The notes below the pieces were generated by a model. The model had not been told where the DNA came from, ran no database searches, and saw nothing but the letters and a program-made list of their open reading frames with translations. Shown one piece after another: positions 1-6,279 of a DNA stretch of 10,262 nt (position 1 is the stretch's first letter; every line of letters starts with the position of its first letter). This stretch comes from Bacteroidales bacterium UBA6360 (GTDB lineage: Bacteria > Bacteroidota > Bacteroidia > Bacteroidales > UBA932): contig DJRM01000147.1 of assembly GCA_002440085.1 (NCBI GenBank), forward strand, positions 1 to 10,262. Direction: 5' to 3'. Made by a program: the position numbers and the translations under genes.

Positions 1-29
1 CGTAGTACATTGAAATTATAAAGGTTGTT

Positions 30-77
30 TGAGCCCCGCCGTTGAGAAACGCCAGTGATCGTCCGCACAGGGGCTCA
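30..77 (+). terminator. Hairpin with an 8-bp outer stem and a GNRA-capped inner hairpin
   Basis: TGAGCCCC (30-37) is perfectly complementary to GGGGCTCA (70-77). Inside the loop, CGTT (40-43) and AACG (48-51) can form a small stem closed by GAGA, a GNRA tetraloop. A short T-run (ATTTTAC) follows the outer stem. The simplest reading is a transcription terminator or structured 3' end of a gene left of the window. It could also be the 5' part of a structured leader for the peptide gene at 243. The pairings are read directly from the sequence; the function is inferred. Confidence 0.45.
63..76 (+). repeat. Direct repeat, copy 1 (CCGCACAGGGGCTC)
   Basis: This 14-base sequence recurs exactly at 195-208, 132 bases downstream. 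Similarity continues past both copies as (A)TTTTACG(G)AAA, with a single-base indel. Copy 1 also supplies the right arm of the hairpin at 30-77. Confidence 0.75.
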
Positions 78-89
78 TTTTACGAAAAA

Positions 90-103
90 GGCGCAAGAGC
101 GCC
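90..103. other. Short perfect hairpin (GGCGC-AAGA-GCGCC)
   Basis: Five perfect G/C pairs enclose a 4-base AAGA loop. It is one of several compact hairpins between the two direct-repeat copies; a weaker one (GTGC-ACGTA-GCAC) lies at 142-154. No T-run follows, so it is not terminator-like. Its role is unknown. Confidence 0.4.
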
Positions 104-158
104 GTGCGTAGAACAACGAAGCGATGGCCTTGTGCGATAGTGTGCACGTAGCACGACT

Positions 159-174
159 TCCCCTGCGGAGGGGA
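159..174. other. Short perfect hairpin (TCCCCT-GCGG-AGGGGA)
   Basis: A perfect 6-bp stem with a 4-base loop sits in a G-rich stretch that continues to about base 185. No T-run follows. It may be part of a structured leader or of an intergenic repeat. Confidence 0.4.
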
Positions 175-194
175 CGGGAGGGGTGAATGGAAAG

Positions 195-208
195 CCGCAC
201 AGGGGCTC
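195..208 (+). repeat. Direct repeat, copy 2 (CCGCACAGGGGCTC)
   Basis: Exact second copy of the 14-mer at 63-76, followed by TTTTACGGAAA and then an A/T-rich stretch leading to the peptide start at 243. Its GGGGCTC (202-208) could pair with GAGCCCC at 31-37 in place of copy 1, so two mutually exclusive folds are possible. This may be a duplicated leader left from tandem gene copies, or an attenuator-like arrangement; the sequence cannot separate these. Confidence 0.7.
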
Positions 209-242
209 TTTTACGGAAACTTAAACTTTAAACACAATAAGT

Positions 243-383
243 ATGAAGAAAACAAAATCAATCTACGAGACCCCTCTTGTACACGTCGAGGCCGTCTCAA
301 CCGAGCACGGTTTCTCCCAGAGCGGAGACGCAGACTCAGCATCGTCAAATTATGTGACAGAGAATCCGCTTGGCGAAATTTAG
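243..383 (+). CDS. Small peptide gene (46 aa), Bacteroidales-type, function unknown
   Basis: An ATG at 243 opens a 46-codon frame ending in TAG at 381-383. The peptide starts MKKTKSIYETPLVHVEAV and continues with a polar tail rich in Ser, Asp, Glu and Asn, ending NPLGEI. It has no hydrophobic segment, so neither a classical signal peptide nor a membrane anchor is visible. The form resembles the short 'MKK-x-Y-x-x-P-x-V-x-V' peptides I recall encoded before surface-lipoprotein genes in Bacteroidales; that is memory, not a search. The frame ends 14 bases before the lipoprotein start, so the two are probably co-transcribed. The upstream stretch is A-rich, as is usual for translation starts in this phylum. 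It could be a translational leader, a structural partner or a peptide precursor. Confidence 0.7.
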   Translation: MKKTKSIYETPLVHVEAVSTEHGFSQSGDADSASSNYVTENPLGEI

Positions 384-397
384 ACAGAAAGACGGCT

Positions 398-2605
398 ATG
401 AAAAATAAATATATCTATCTGATGCTCATGGCAGCAGCTGTCGTGGCATCCTGTGTGAAAGAGAACGTGGCTTCTATTGAAGAAAACTCCGTTTCAGGGC
501 TTGTTTTCTCGTCAGAGAAGCCTGCATTTTCAGATGAGACAAAAACAGCATGGACTGGGACCTCTGTTCAGTGGTCAAAGGGTGACAGGCTTCGTGTTGC
601 ATATACCTGTGACGATGTCTGGCAGAATGCGGCCGGTACTGCTACAGCAGATGAGGCCAATGGCAAGAAGACTGCAAAAATGTATCAATCTACAGCGTTA
701 GCGGCTGCTTCTGAGATTGCACAATTCAATGTTCCAACTGATTTTAAGGGGAACGCTTCAGGCATATATAAGTTCTATGCTTTATACCCGGATACCTGCG
801 TTCCGCTTGACTTCAAGTATGCTCCGTCTGCGTCAGTAACTATTCCGAACACTCAGACACCTGCTGCCGATTCTTTTGATTCTTCGGCAGACATTATGCT
901 TGGAGAGTCTGTTGGAACTTACACAGGACTTCCGACTGAGGCCGTTTCAATTCGGTGGAATCGTCTCGTGGCACACGCTCAGTTCACATTCAAGGCAATC
1001 AACGGATTTACTGATGGCGAAACCGTCAAGTCGATTTCTCTTACGGCAAACACAGATGCCGACATGGTTGGACTTCATTATGTTGATGTTCTGACGGAGT
1101 CGGTTACGAAGCCAAATTCAAACACAACGGCAAATGTCCTAACCATATCGGGGGACAATTTGACAGCCGTATCAGTTGATGGCGCATATAATGTTGTGGC
1201 GTGGGCTTCATTCCTTCCGTGCACCGTGACCTCTCTCAATGTAGTGCTTACGACGGACAAGGCTACCTACACCCGCGAGATTTCAGACATCAGCCTCGCG
1301 TTCCTCCAGAATGCCCGCAATACATTGACTGTTAATATGAGCGGCGCAGTTAGGAATTCAACTGGAGCAGGGAAATCTCTCCCATTCAATGAGGACTTCT
1401 CATTGATAACGACAGGTAATAGTACGACTTCGGGAGGGTCTGGCTCCAAGGTAACACCTGAGCAGATGTCTCAATTCTCAAGTTATGTGGACGCGACTTA
1501 TCAAGCAGGAAATGCAATCAGGATCGGTAAATCAGGATGTGTGGAAACGATGCCTTTGGATTTGTCGGATGCTTTCTCTGTGATTGTGTCTGCTAAAGGA
1601 TGGTCAGACAAAGAGACTGTCCTCACTGTTTCTGCTGGAGCCAAATCTCAAGACATACAGCTTACCACATGGATGTCTGGTGAATATCAACAATATATTT
1701 TGACTTTTGATGCAGTTGGAGCGTCAGGAATTGTTAAGTTCGCGACTTCTTCGTCCGTGAGGTGTTTTATTGATGATATACAAATACTTTCTGGGCATGC
1801 AGCTTTGCCGCCGACTATTGTCGTGGCAGACACTGACAAGCCAAGTAAAGTGGATGCTGCCGGTGATGTTGTGACGATACCATATACGATAAAGAATCCA
1901 GTTGATGGCATTTCAATCGTGGCATCTGTTCCTGAAGGCATCACTTGGATTAACACATTTGATTATGCCGAGAATGAGATATCATTTGTCGTTGATGAGA
2001 ATACAGAATCCACGGAAAGAAGTTCGGTCGTGACGTTGTCATACGAAGGAGCCGAAAGCGTAGAAATACCTATCGTGCAGAAAGCTGCGGGTTCAACAGG
2101 TGTTGAGACTAAAACATTTAAGATAAGTTCCGGCGATGTTGTCAATGATAGTAAATATACTAATTATTCGGCGACTGTTGATACAAGAAGTTGGCTGATT
2201 ACATATGGAGGCAATAACAGTTCTGTCGGAACAAGCAATAAACAAAGGAAGAATTGCACTTTGTCCTCGTATTCGAAATATGCAGTATCTCCAGTTACGG
2301 CTTCTTCTACGGCATCCGTATTTGCCGCGACTTCGAAACTGTCAAACGTTACGGGAATATCATACGGGGCAATAACTGGGAAAAATCATGCAAATACTAA
2401 AATATATGTCATTTATTCAGCAGATGATAAGACATATAGTCAGATCGAATTAACAGAGGGTTCGCAGGGCTCATTTAATAAAGAGGGCGGCACCTTTAAA
2501 TTTGCATCATTATCGGGATATTTTGCAGTCATATTCCAAGCGACTAATACTACTGGAGATTGGCGGCTTGATGATGTAAGTCTGACGTTTACATACACAG
2601 AGTAG
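398..2605 (+). CDS. Multidomain surface lipoprotein: fimbrillin-like, jelly-roll, BACON-like, jelly-roll
   Basis: A 735-residue predicted lipoprotein. Residues 1-19 form a lipoprotein signal with lipobox VASC (Cys19 lipidated), followed by VKEN, a weak version of the charged surface-export signal of Bacteroidota. Residues about 25-315 look like a fimbrillin (FimA/Mfa-like) domain, including PTDFKG, 'YALYP' and an end at NTLTVNMSG. Residues about 329-466 form a jelly-roll-like module ending FIDDIQIL. Residues about 471-566 resemble a BACON domain (IPYTIKN ... IPIVQKAAG). Residues about 570-735 form another beta-rich module ending WRLDDVSLTF, like the first jelly roll. Extra modules beyond the fimbrillin fold suggest an adhesin or glycan-binding surface protein rather than a plain pilus subunit. 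No other fimbrial genes are present. Base composition becomes AT-richer after about base 1320, at the end of the fimbrillin part. Domain names rest on pattern recognition; the glycan or host ligand is unknown. Confidence 0.82.
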   Translation: MKNKYIYLMLMAAAVVASCVKENVASIEENSVSGLVFSSEKPAFSDETKTAWTGTSVQWSKGDRLRVAYTCDDVWQNAAGTATADEANGKKTAKMYQSTALAAASEIAQFNVPTDFKGNASGIYKFYALYPDTCVPLDFKYAPSASVTIPNTQTPAADSFDSSADIMLGESVGTYTGLPTEAVSIRWNRLVAHAQFTFKAINGFTDGETVKSISLTANTDADMVGLHYVDVLTESVTKPNSNTTANVLTISGDNLTAVSVDGAYNVVAWASFLPCTVTSLNVVLTTDKATYTREISDISLAFLQNARNTLTVNMSGAVRNSTGAGKSLPFNEDFSLITTGNSTTSGGSGSKVTPEQMSQFSSYVDATYQAGNAIRIGKSGCVETMPLDLSDAFSVIVSAKGWSDKETVLTVSAGAKSQDIQLTTWMSGEYQQYILTFDAVGASGIVKFATSSSVRCFIDDIQILSGHAALPPTIVVADTDKPSKVDAAGDVVTIPYTIKNPVDGISIVASVPEGITWINTFDYAENEISFVVDENTESTERSSVVTLSYEGAESVEIPIVQKAAGSTGVETKTFKISSGDVVNDSKYTNYSATVDTRSWLITYGGNNSSVGTSNKQRKNCTLSSYSKYAVSPVTASSTASVFAATSKLSNVTGISYGAITGKNHANTKIYVIYSADDKTYSQIELTEGSQGSFNKEGGTFKFASLSGYFAVIFQATNTTGDWRLDDVSLTFTYTE

Positions 2606-2634
2606 TTGAATGTAGGATAATCGACAAAGGTTAA

Positions 2635-3420
2635 ATGTTGTCAGCCGCAGGTCTCGCTAATCATGAGGCCTGCGGATTTATGAAACTATCTGATATGAAA
2701 CCGGAAAGAACTCCGCAACAGGCATTACGAGATCAGTTACATCGCTTGACAGACCTATGCCGAGCATATGATTCTGGCTTCTTGCACGTGGCTATGGATA
2801 TTGCAGTCGCGTTAAGAGTCCTATTTTGTGATAGCCCAAACAATGGTCGAAATATATCAGTCTTGACGCTTAACGGGATTCGAGATGAAGTCAAATTATT
2901 GGATACTACGGCTCCACGTAAGGGCTTTTCTTTCTTTAACCTTGGAGACAATGTATCCGGATTGGACATAAGTTATTTCAGCAATGTCTATGGAGGTTTG
3001 GTATGTAAAGACATTGCGATAGGTGATGGAAATGAGTATGTATATCAGTTCAGTCCATTGGTCAGTTCAAGCCTTTATAAAAACTATGAATCAAAGTGCC
3101 TCGAAGAATGGCGTTTTCTTTCCGTGAAAGAATGGTTGGAAGCAATTGTGTTTGAGGTTGACTTTGGCGAAGATAAATGGCAGCTCAATAGGTTTGAACT
3201 CTTTACAAACCTTGCCAATAAAGATGGGGGTGCACATTATCAACTTGATTTAAGTAGTGACCATAAGTGCAAAATTTATAATGAGTTCCAAGATACGCAG
3301 GCTTTGCATCTTATTGTTAATGGAGTAGATGTTTGTTTTGAAAACACTCCGGTTCATCCATCAATCCGGCAGATGGCGCAAGAGGTTTTGGTCTCATTTG
3401 CTCGTATTTGTAGTCTCTGA
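2635..3420 (+). CDS. Uncharacterised 261-aa protein with a KDGGAH motif
   Basis: A soluble-looking protein with no signal peptide or membrane segment, 29 bases after the lipoprotein gene. The N-terminal part is helical: residues 31-66 run LRDQL ... YDSG ... IAVALRVLFCD. A mixed central part follows (FLSVKEWLEAIVF, about 161-173), then NLANKDGGAH (192-201) and SIRQMAQEVLVSF (243-255). This layout (Asp-x-Gly near the N-terminus, LRxLxxD, a W-containing segment, KDGGAH, then a C-terminal SIRQxAxEVL helix) matches a widespread family of bacterial hypothetical proteins as I remember it; its function is unknown to me. The invariant-looking His in KDGGAH could be catalytic or ligand-binding (inference). 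The start at 2635 is uncertain: Met16 (2680) or Met21 (2695) would remove a poorly characteristic N-terminus. The gene is AT-rich like the second half of the preceding gene. It may share a transcript with the lipoprotein, but no functional link is evident. Confidence 0.7.
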   Translation: MLSAAGLANHEACGFMKLSDMKPERTPQQALRDQLHRLTDLCRAYDSGFLHVAMDIAVALRVLFCDSPNNGRNISVLTLNGIRDEVKLLDTTAPRKGFSFFNLGDNVSGLDISYFSNVYGGLVCKDIAIGDGNEYVYQFSPLVSSSLYKNYESKCLEEWRFLSVKEWLEAIVFEVDFGEDKWQLNRFELFTNLANKDGGAHYQLDLSSDHKCKIYNEFQDTQALHLIVNGVDVCFENTPVHPSIRQMAQEVLVSFARICSL

Positions 3421-3515
3421 GCAAATAGGATAGGTAAAAGCTGAAGGCTGGAGAAACTGATCGACTCTCGGATGTGAAAATCTCTGAAACATATCCGTAA
3501 CTCATAATTTTTACC

Positions 3516-3556
3516 ACTTACGGACAAGTAAAAACTAAAAATGTTTGTCCGTAAGT
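3516..3556. promoter_or_regulatory. 12-bp perfect inverted repeat over the -33 element; possible operator and/or terminator
   Basis: ACTTACGGACAA (3516-3527) and TTGTCCGTAAGT (3545-3556) are perfect inverted copies separated by 17 bases. A T8 run follows almost directly, so as RNA it would resemble an intrinsic terminator for the genes to the left. The right arm also overlaps the -33 TTTG of the promoter at 3544-3574. Related half-sites lie at 3494-3500 (TCCGTAA) and 3576-3585 (CGGACGAGTA), the latter near the expected transcription start. Repeated half-sites in both orientations favour a protein-binding operator; a double role is possible. Confidence 0.6.
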
Positions 3557-3574
3557 CTTTTTTTTATACCTTTG
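3544..3574 (+). promoter_or_regulatory. Bacteroidota-type promoter for the ATPase gene
   Basis: TTTG at 3544-3547 and TACCTTTG at 3567-3574 are separated by 19 bases, matching the known Bacteroidota primary sigma consensus (TTTG at -33, TAnnTTTG at -7). Transcription should begin near 3581, giving a 5' untranslated region of only about 17 bases before the ATG at 3598. This makes the ATPase gene its own transcription unit. Confidence 0.75.
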
Positions 3575-3597
3575 CGGACGAGTAATAAGAAAATATT

Positions 3598-5034
3598 ATG
3601 GCGGAAAGAATAATCGGAAGAAAGTTGGAACAGTCGGTCCTTTCGGAGTGTTATGAGTCTGGCAAGGCTGAGCTTGTGGCGGTGTATGGGCGAAGACGAA
3701 TAGGAAAGACCTTTCTCGTGAAGAACTTCTTTAAGGACGGCTTCAGTTTCTATCTTACCGGGATTTATCAGGGAACAAGGAAAGAACAGCTACTGTTCTT
3801 CAATAAGCAGCTTTGCGATTATTCCGGGATTCCATATCCGGAAGCTGAAAACTGGTTCGACGCATTTGACCAGCTCAAACACTATCTTTTAAACCTGCCG
3901 GAGGATAAGAAAGCAGTCGTGTTTATTGACGAACTTCCTTGGCTTGACACTCCACGTTCTCGTTTTGTCAAGGCTTTTGAACTGTTCTGGAACAGTTGGG
4001 CGGCAGAACGGACGAATCTGAAGATGATTGTATGCGGTTCGGCAACCACATGGATGATGTCTCACATCTTGGGAAATAGAGGAGGACTGCATAACCGTGT
4101 GACGCGCAGGATAAAACTTTCTCCATTCAATCTTGCTGAAACAGAGGAATATCTGAAGACGAAAGGTGTCGTGTGGAACCGCCATCAGATTGCTGAGGCT
4201 TATATGATCTTCGGTGGCACTCCATATTACCTTGAAATGCTTCGGAAGTCGTATAGTCTTCCGCAGAATGTGGATTCTCTCTTCTTTTCCGAAACAGCCG
4301 AACTCAAGGATGAGTATTCTTTCCTGTTCCGCTCTCTTTTCAACGATTCATCTTTATATCGCGGCATTGTTGAACTTCTTGCGAAGACGTCAAGAGGAAT
4401 GTCTCGCGCCGAGATGATGTCGGCGCTGAAGCAGGAGGACGGCGGGAATTTCACGCGGGCACTGGACAATCTGTGTGACTGTGATTTCCTTCGCAGATAC
4501 TCCGCATTTGGAAAGGTCGAGCGCGATGTTCTCTATCAATTAACTGATTTGTTCACATTGTTTTATCTTCGTTATGTCAAGAATAGCAACAACCGTGACG
4601 CGCACCTATGGACCTATATGATTGACTCTCCGGAACATCGTTCTTGGAGCGGGTATTCGTTCGAACAATTGTGCCTTCACCATATTCCTCAAATCAAGAA
4701 TGCTCTTGGAATAAGCGGGGTGCAAAGCAATGTATGCTCATGGTTCTGCCAAGCAAATGAAGAACATTCCGGTGGTCAGATAGACCTTGTCATCGACAGG
4801 CGGGACCAGATCATAAATCTCTGTGAAATGAAATACGCTACCGGAGAGTATGAGATCACCGGAAAATACGAAAAGGCTCTTCTTGAACGCCGTGAACTGT
4901 TCCGAACGACAACGAAAACACGCAAGGCACTTCACCTTACCATGGTGACAACCTATGGCCTCAAAAGCAATCTGCATTCAGGAAACATTCAGAGCCAGAT
5001 TGTTCTGGATGACCTGTTCCGAAACGGACGTTGA
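3598..5034 (+). CDS. AAA+ ATPase (ATPase_2 type) with C-terminal DUF234 / PD-(D/E)XK-like domain
   Basis: A 478-residue protein at the usual length for this family. Walker A is GRRRIGKT at residues 31-38. Walker B is VVFIDE at 107-112, followed by LPWLD. A sensor-like strand (MIVCGSATTW, 143-152) follows. Residues about 256-330 look like a winged helix (SRAEMMSALK ... ALDNLCDCDFLRRY). The C-terminal part contains WSGYSFEQLC, then GGQIDLVID (392-400) and NLCEMKY (407-413). D396 and E410-x-K412 fit a PD-(D/E)XK nuclease core, so the nuclease residues appear intact. This is the ATPase_2 plus DUF234 architecture common in Bacteroidota and archaea; its cellular role is not settled. The protein appears cytosolic. 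It has its own promoter and an operator-like palindrome, and the winged helix makes autoregulation plausible. It is unrelated to the convergent mltF-like gene downstream. Possible roles include nucleic-acid processing, defence or a selfish element; none is shown by the sequence. Confidence 0.88.
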   Translation: MAERIIGRKLEQSVLSECYESGKAELVAVYGRRRIGKTFLVKNFFKDGFSFYLTGIYQGTRKEQLLFFNKQLCDYSGIPYPEAENWFDAFDQLKHYLLNLPEDKKAVVFIDELPWLDTPRSRFVKAFELFWNSWAAERTNLKMIVCGSATTWMMSHILGNRGGLHNRVTRRIKLSPFNLAETEEYLKTKGVVWNRHQIAEAYMIFGGTPYYLEMLRKSYSLPQNVDSLFFSETAELKDEYSFLFRSLFNDSSLYRGIVELLAKTSRGMSRAEMMSALKQEDGGNFTRALDNLCDCDFLRRYSAFGKVERDVLYQLTDLFTLFYLRYVKNSNNRDAHLWTYMIDSPEHRSWSGYSFEQLCLHHIPQIKNALGISGVQSNVCSWFCQANEEHSGGQIDLVIDRRDQIINLCEMKYATGEYEITGKYEKALLERRELFRTTTKTRKALHLTMVTTYGLKSNLHSGNIQSQIVLDDLFRNGR

Positions 5035-5056
5035 CGAATAGCGTCAATTCTCACTT
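5031..5056 (+). terminator. Probable intrinsic terminator of the ATPase gene
   Basis: TTGACG (5031-5036) and CGTCAA (5042-5047) form a perfect 6-bp stem with a 5-base loop, followed by TTCTCAC and T5. The stem includes the TGA stop codon (5032-5034). The T-run is offset by several bases, so it may be a weak terminator. It lies in the 66-base gap between two convergent genes. Confidence 0.4.
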
Positions 5057-5100
5057 TTTGCTTGTTGCAGATTCGGGGTTCTGTTTTAAGAAGCTAATTT

Positions 5101-6279
5101 CTACTTCTCGCAGATGCGGCAGAAGTTGCGGTAGTTTTCGAAGATTTTGTCTACGTAGGCGGTGACGGAGGTATCTATTCCCGAACGGGATGGCTCTGAC
5201 TCTGATGATTGGGGGCTTGCATCGGTTTTTCTTCCAGAAACGACCGGGCTTGAGCCGAGGGCTTTTTGAGTTTCTCCGGCAATGGCAGCTGAGTCGATTT
5301 CCTCCCTTAGCCCTTCCACAGCAGCCGAGTCAATGTTCGCATTCAGGGCAGAGTCGGAAATCTCGTCCTCAGGCGTGCCGTTCAGATAGCGCAGAACACG
5401 TGTCTCGCCGGCATTGTAGGACGCGAGCACATACCGCAGACGCTCATCTCCGGAGGCATACTTTCTGAACAGACGGTCCAGGCGTCCGAGGTAGCTTGCT
5501 CCGGCACGGATGTTTTCCTCCGGGTTGAGGACGTCCTGCACGTTGTAGACCCGCGCCGTCAGAGGCATAATCTGCATCAGCCCCTTGGCTCCGGCACGCG
5601 AGGTCACGTTAATCGCGAACTTTGACTCCGTGTAGATCACCGCAGCAAGCATCCTCCAGTCCCAGCCGATGCTGTCCGCCCAGGCGCGAATCGTGTCATC
5701 ATAGGGGCTGAGCTGCTGCCTTTCAGCGAAAGCCTTGTGAGGCCTGTGGGACGACGGCATGAAGCGGAAGCGCTCCAGCATCTCCCCGAACTCATCGCGC
5801 TCCGTGTATTCCCCGAGCCACGAATTGACCCTCCGCATCTCGGCCCGTTCCTCACGGCGCATCACCCAGCACAACTCGCCGCATATCGGCCGCGACTTTG
5901 CCACGCTGTCGACATGGCTTACATGGAGAACCGAGTCGAACCGTGGCAGGACGACGATGTCCACAGTCCCGCTCATCAGCGAGTCCAGACTGCTTTCCTT
6001 CCGCGTGAAAGCCCTGATGCTGACCGAGCAGTCATTTTCGGAAGCAAAATCCTCCAGCATCTCGTAGCTCAGCCCGGCATAGAGAAGGTCGCCTTCAATG
6101 TGATACTGTCCGAAGTCGAGCGCACATTCCAGTTCCCGTCCCTCGAACGGATTCGGTGTCGGCCTGTTCGCTGTGAAAAACGCGCACCACACCCCCGCAG
6201 CGACAAGAGCCGCACCGGCAAGTCCTGCAAGGAAATCAAGGAGTTCCCTGTGGCGTTGTCTGATGTTACCGTTGTGCAT
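5101..6279 (-). CDS. mltF: Membrane-anchored lytic transglycosylase, MltF-like (SLT domain)
   Basis: A 392-residue protein that probably cleaves the MurNAc-GlcNAc bond of peptidoglycan in the periplasm. Residues 14-36 form one N-terminal membrane anchor. Residues about 50-160 resemble a shortened solute-binding (SBP_bac_3-like) domain, smaller than in E. coli MltF. The SLT domain spans about 195-300: YTESKF holds the catalytic Glu218, followed by AGAKGLMQIMP (229-239), LNPEENIRAGASYL (251-264) and SYNAG (287-291). Residues about 301-370 are a Ser/Glu/Ala-rich stretch with a near-repeat (NIDSAAVEG, EIDSAAIAG) before the terminal YVDKIFENYRNF helix. The start overlaps the end of the porin gene by 14 bases, suggesting translational coupling. 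No clear Shine-Dalgarno sequence is close to the ATG, as is usual in this phylum. The SLT assignment is firm; the MltF subfamily label is less so because the binding domain is short. Confidence 0.87.
   Translation of the reverse strand: MHNGNIRQRHRELLDFLAGLAGAALVAAGVWCAFFTANRPTPNPFEGRELECALDFGQYHIEGDLLYAGLSYEMLEDFASENDCSVSIRAFTRKESSLDSLMSGTVDIVVLPRFDSVLHVSHVDSVAKSRPICGELCWVMRREERAEMRRVNSWLGEYTERDEFGEMLERFRFMPSSHRPHKAFAERQQLSPYDDTIRAWADSIGWDWRMLAAVIYTESKFAINVTSRAGAKGLMQIMPLTARVYNVQDVLNPEENIRAGASYLGRLDRLFRKYASGDERLRYVLASYNAGETRVLRYLNGTPEDEISDSALNANIDSAAVEGLREEIDSAAIAGETQKALGSSPVVSGRKTDASPQSSESEPSRSGIDTSVTAYVDKIFENYRNFCRICEK

Noticed and set aside
1..242. Possible CRISPR-like or tandem repeat array
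   Set aside because: Only two copies of the 14-mer are present, 132 bases apart, without regular repeat-spacer structure and without cas genes in the window.
3598..5034. ATPase gene as part of a toxin-antitoxin or multi-gene defence operon
   Set aside because: It has its own promoter, a likely terminator and no co-directional partner downstream; the unknown gene upstream is separated by 177 bases with a terminator-like palindrome.
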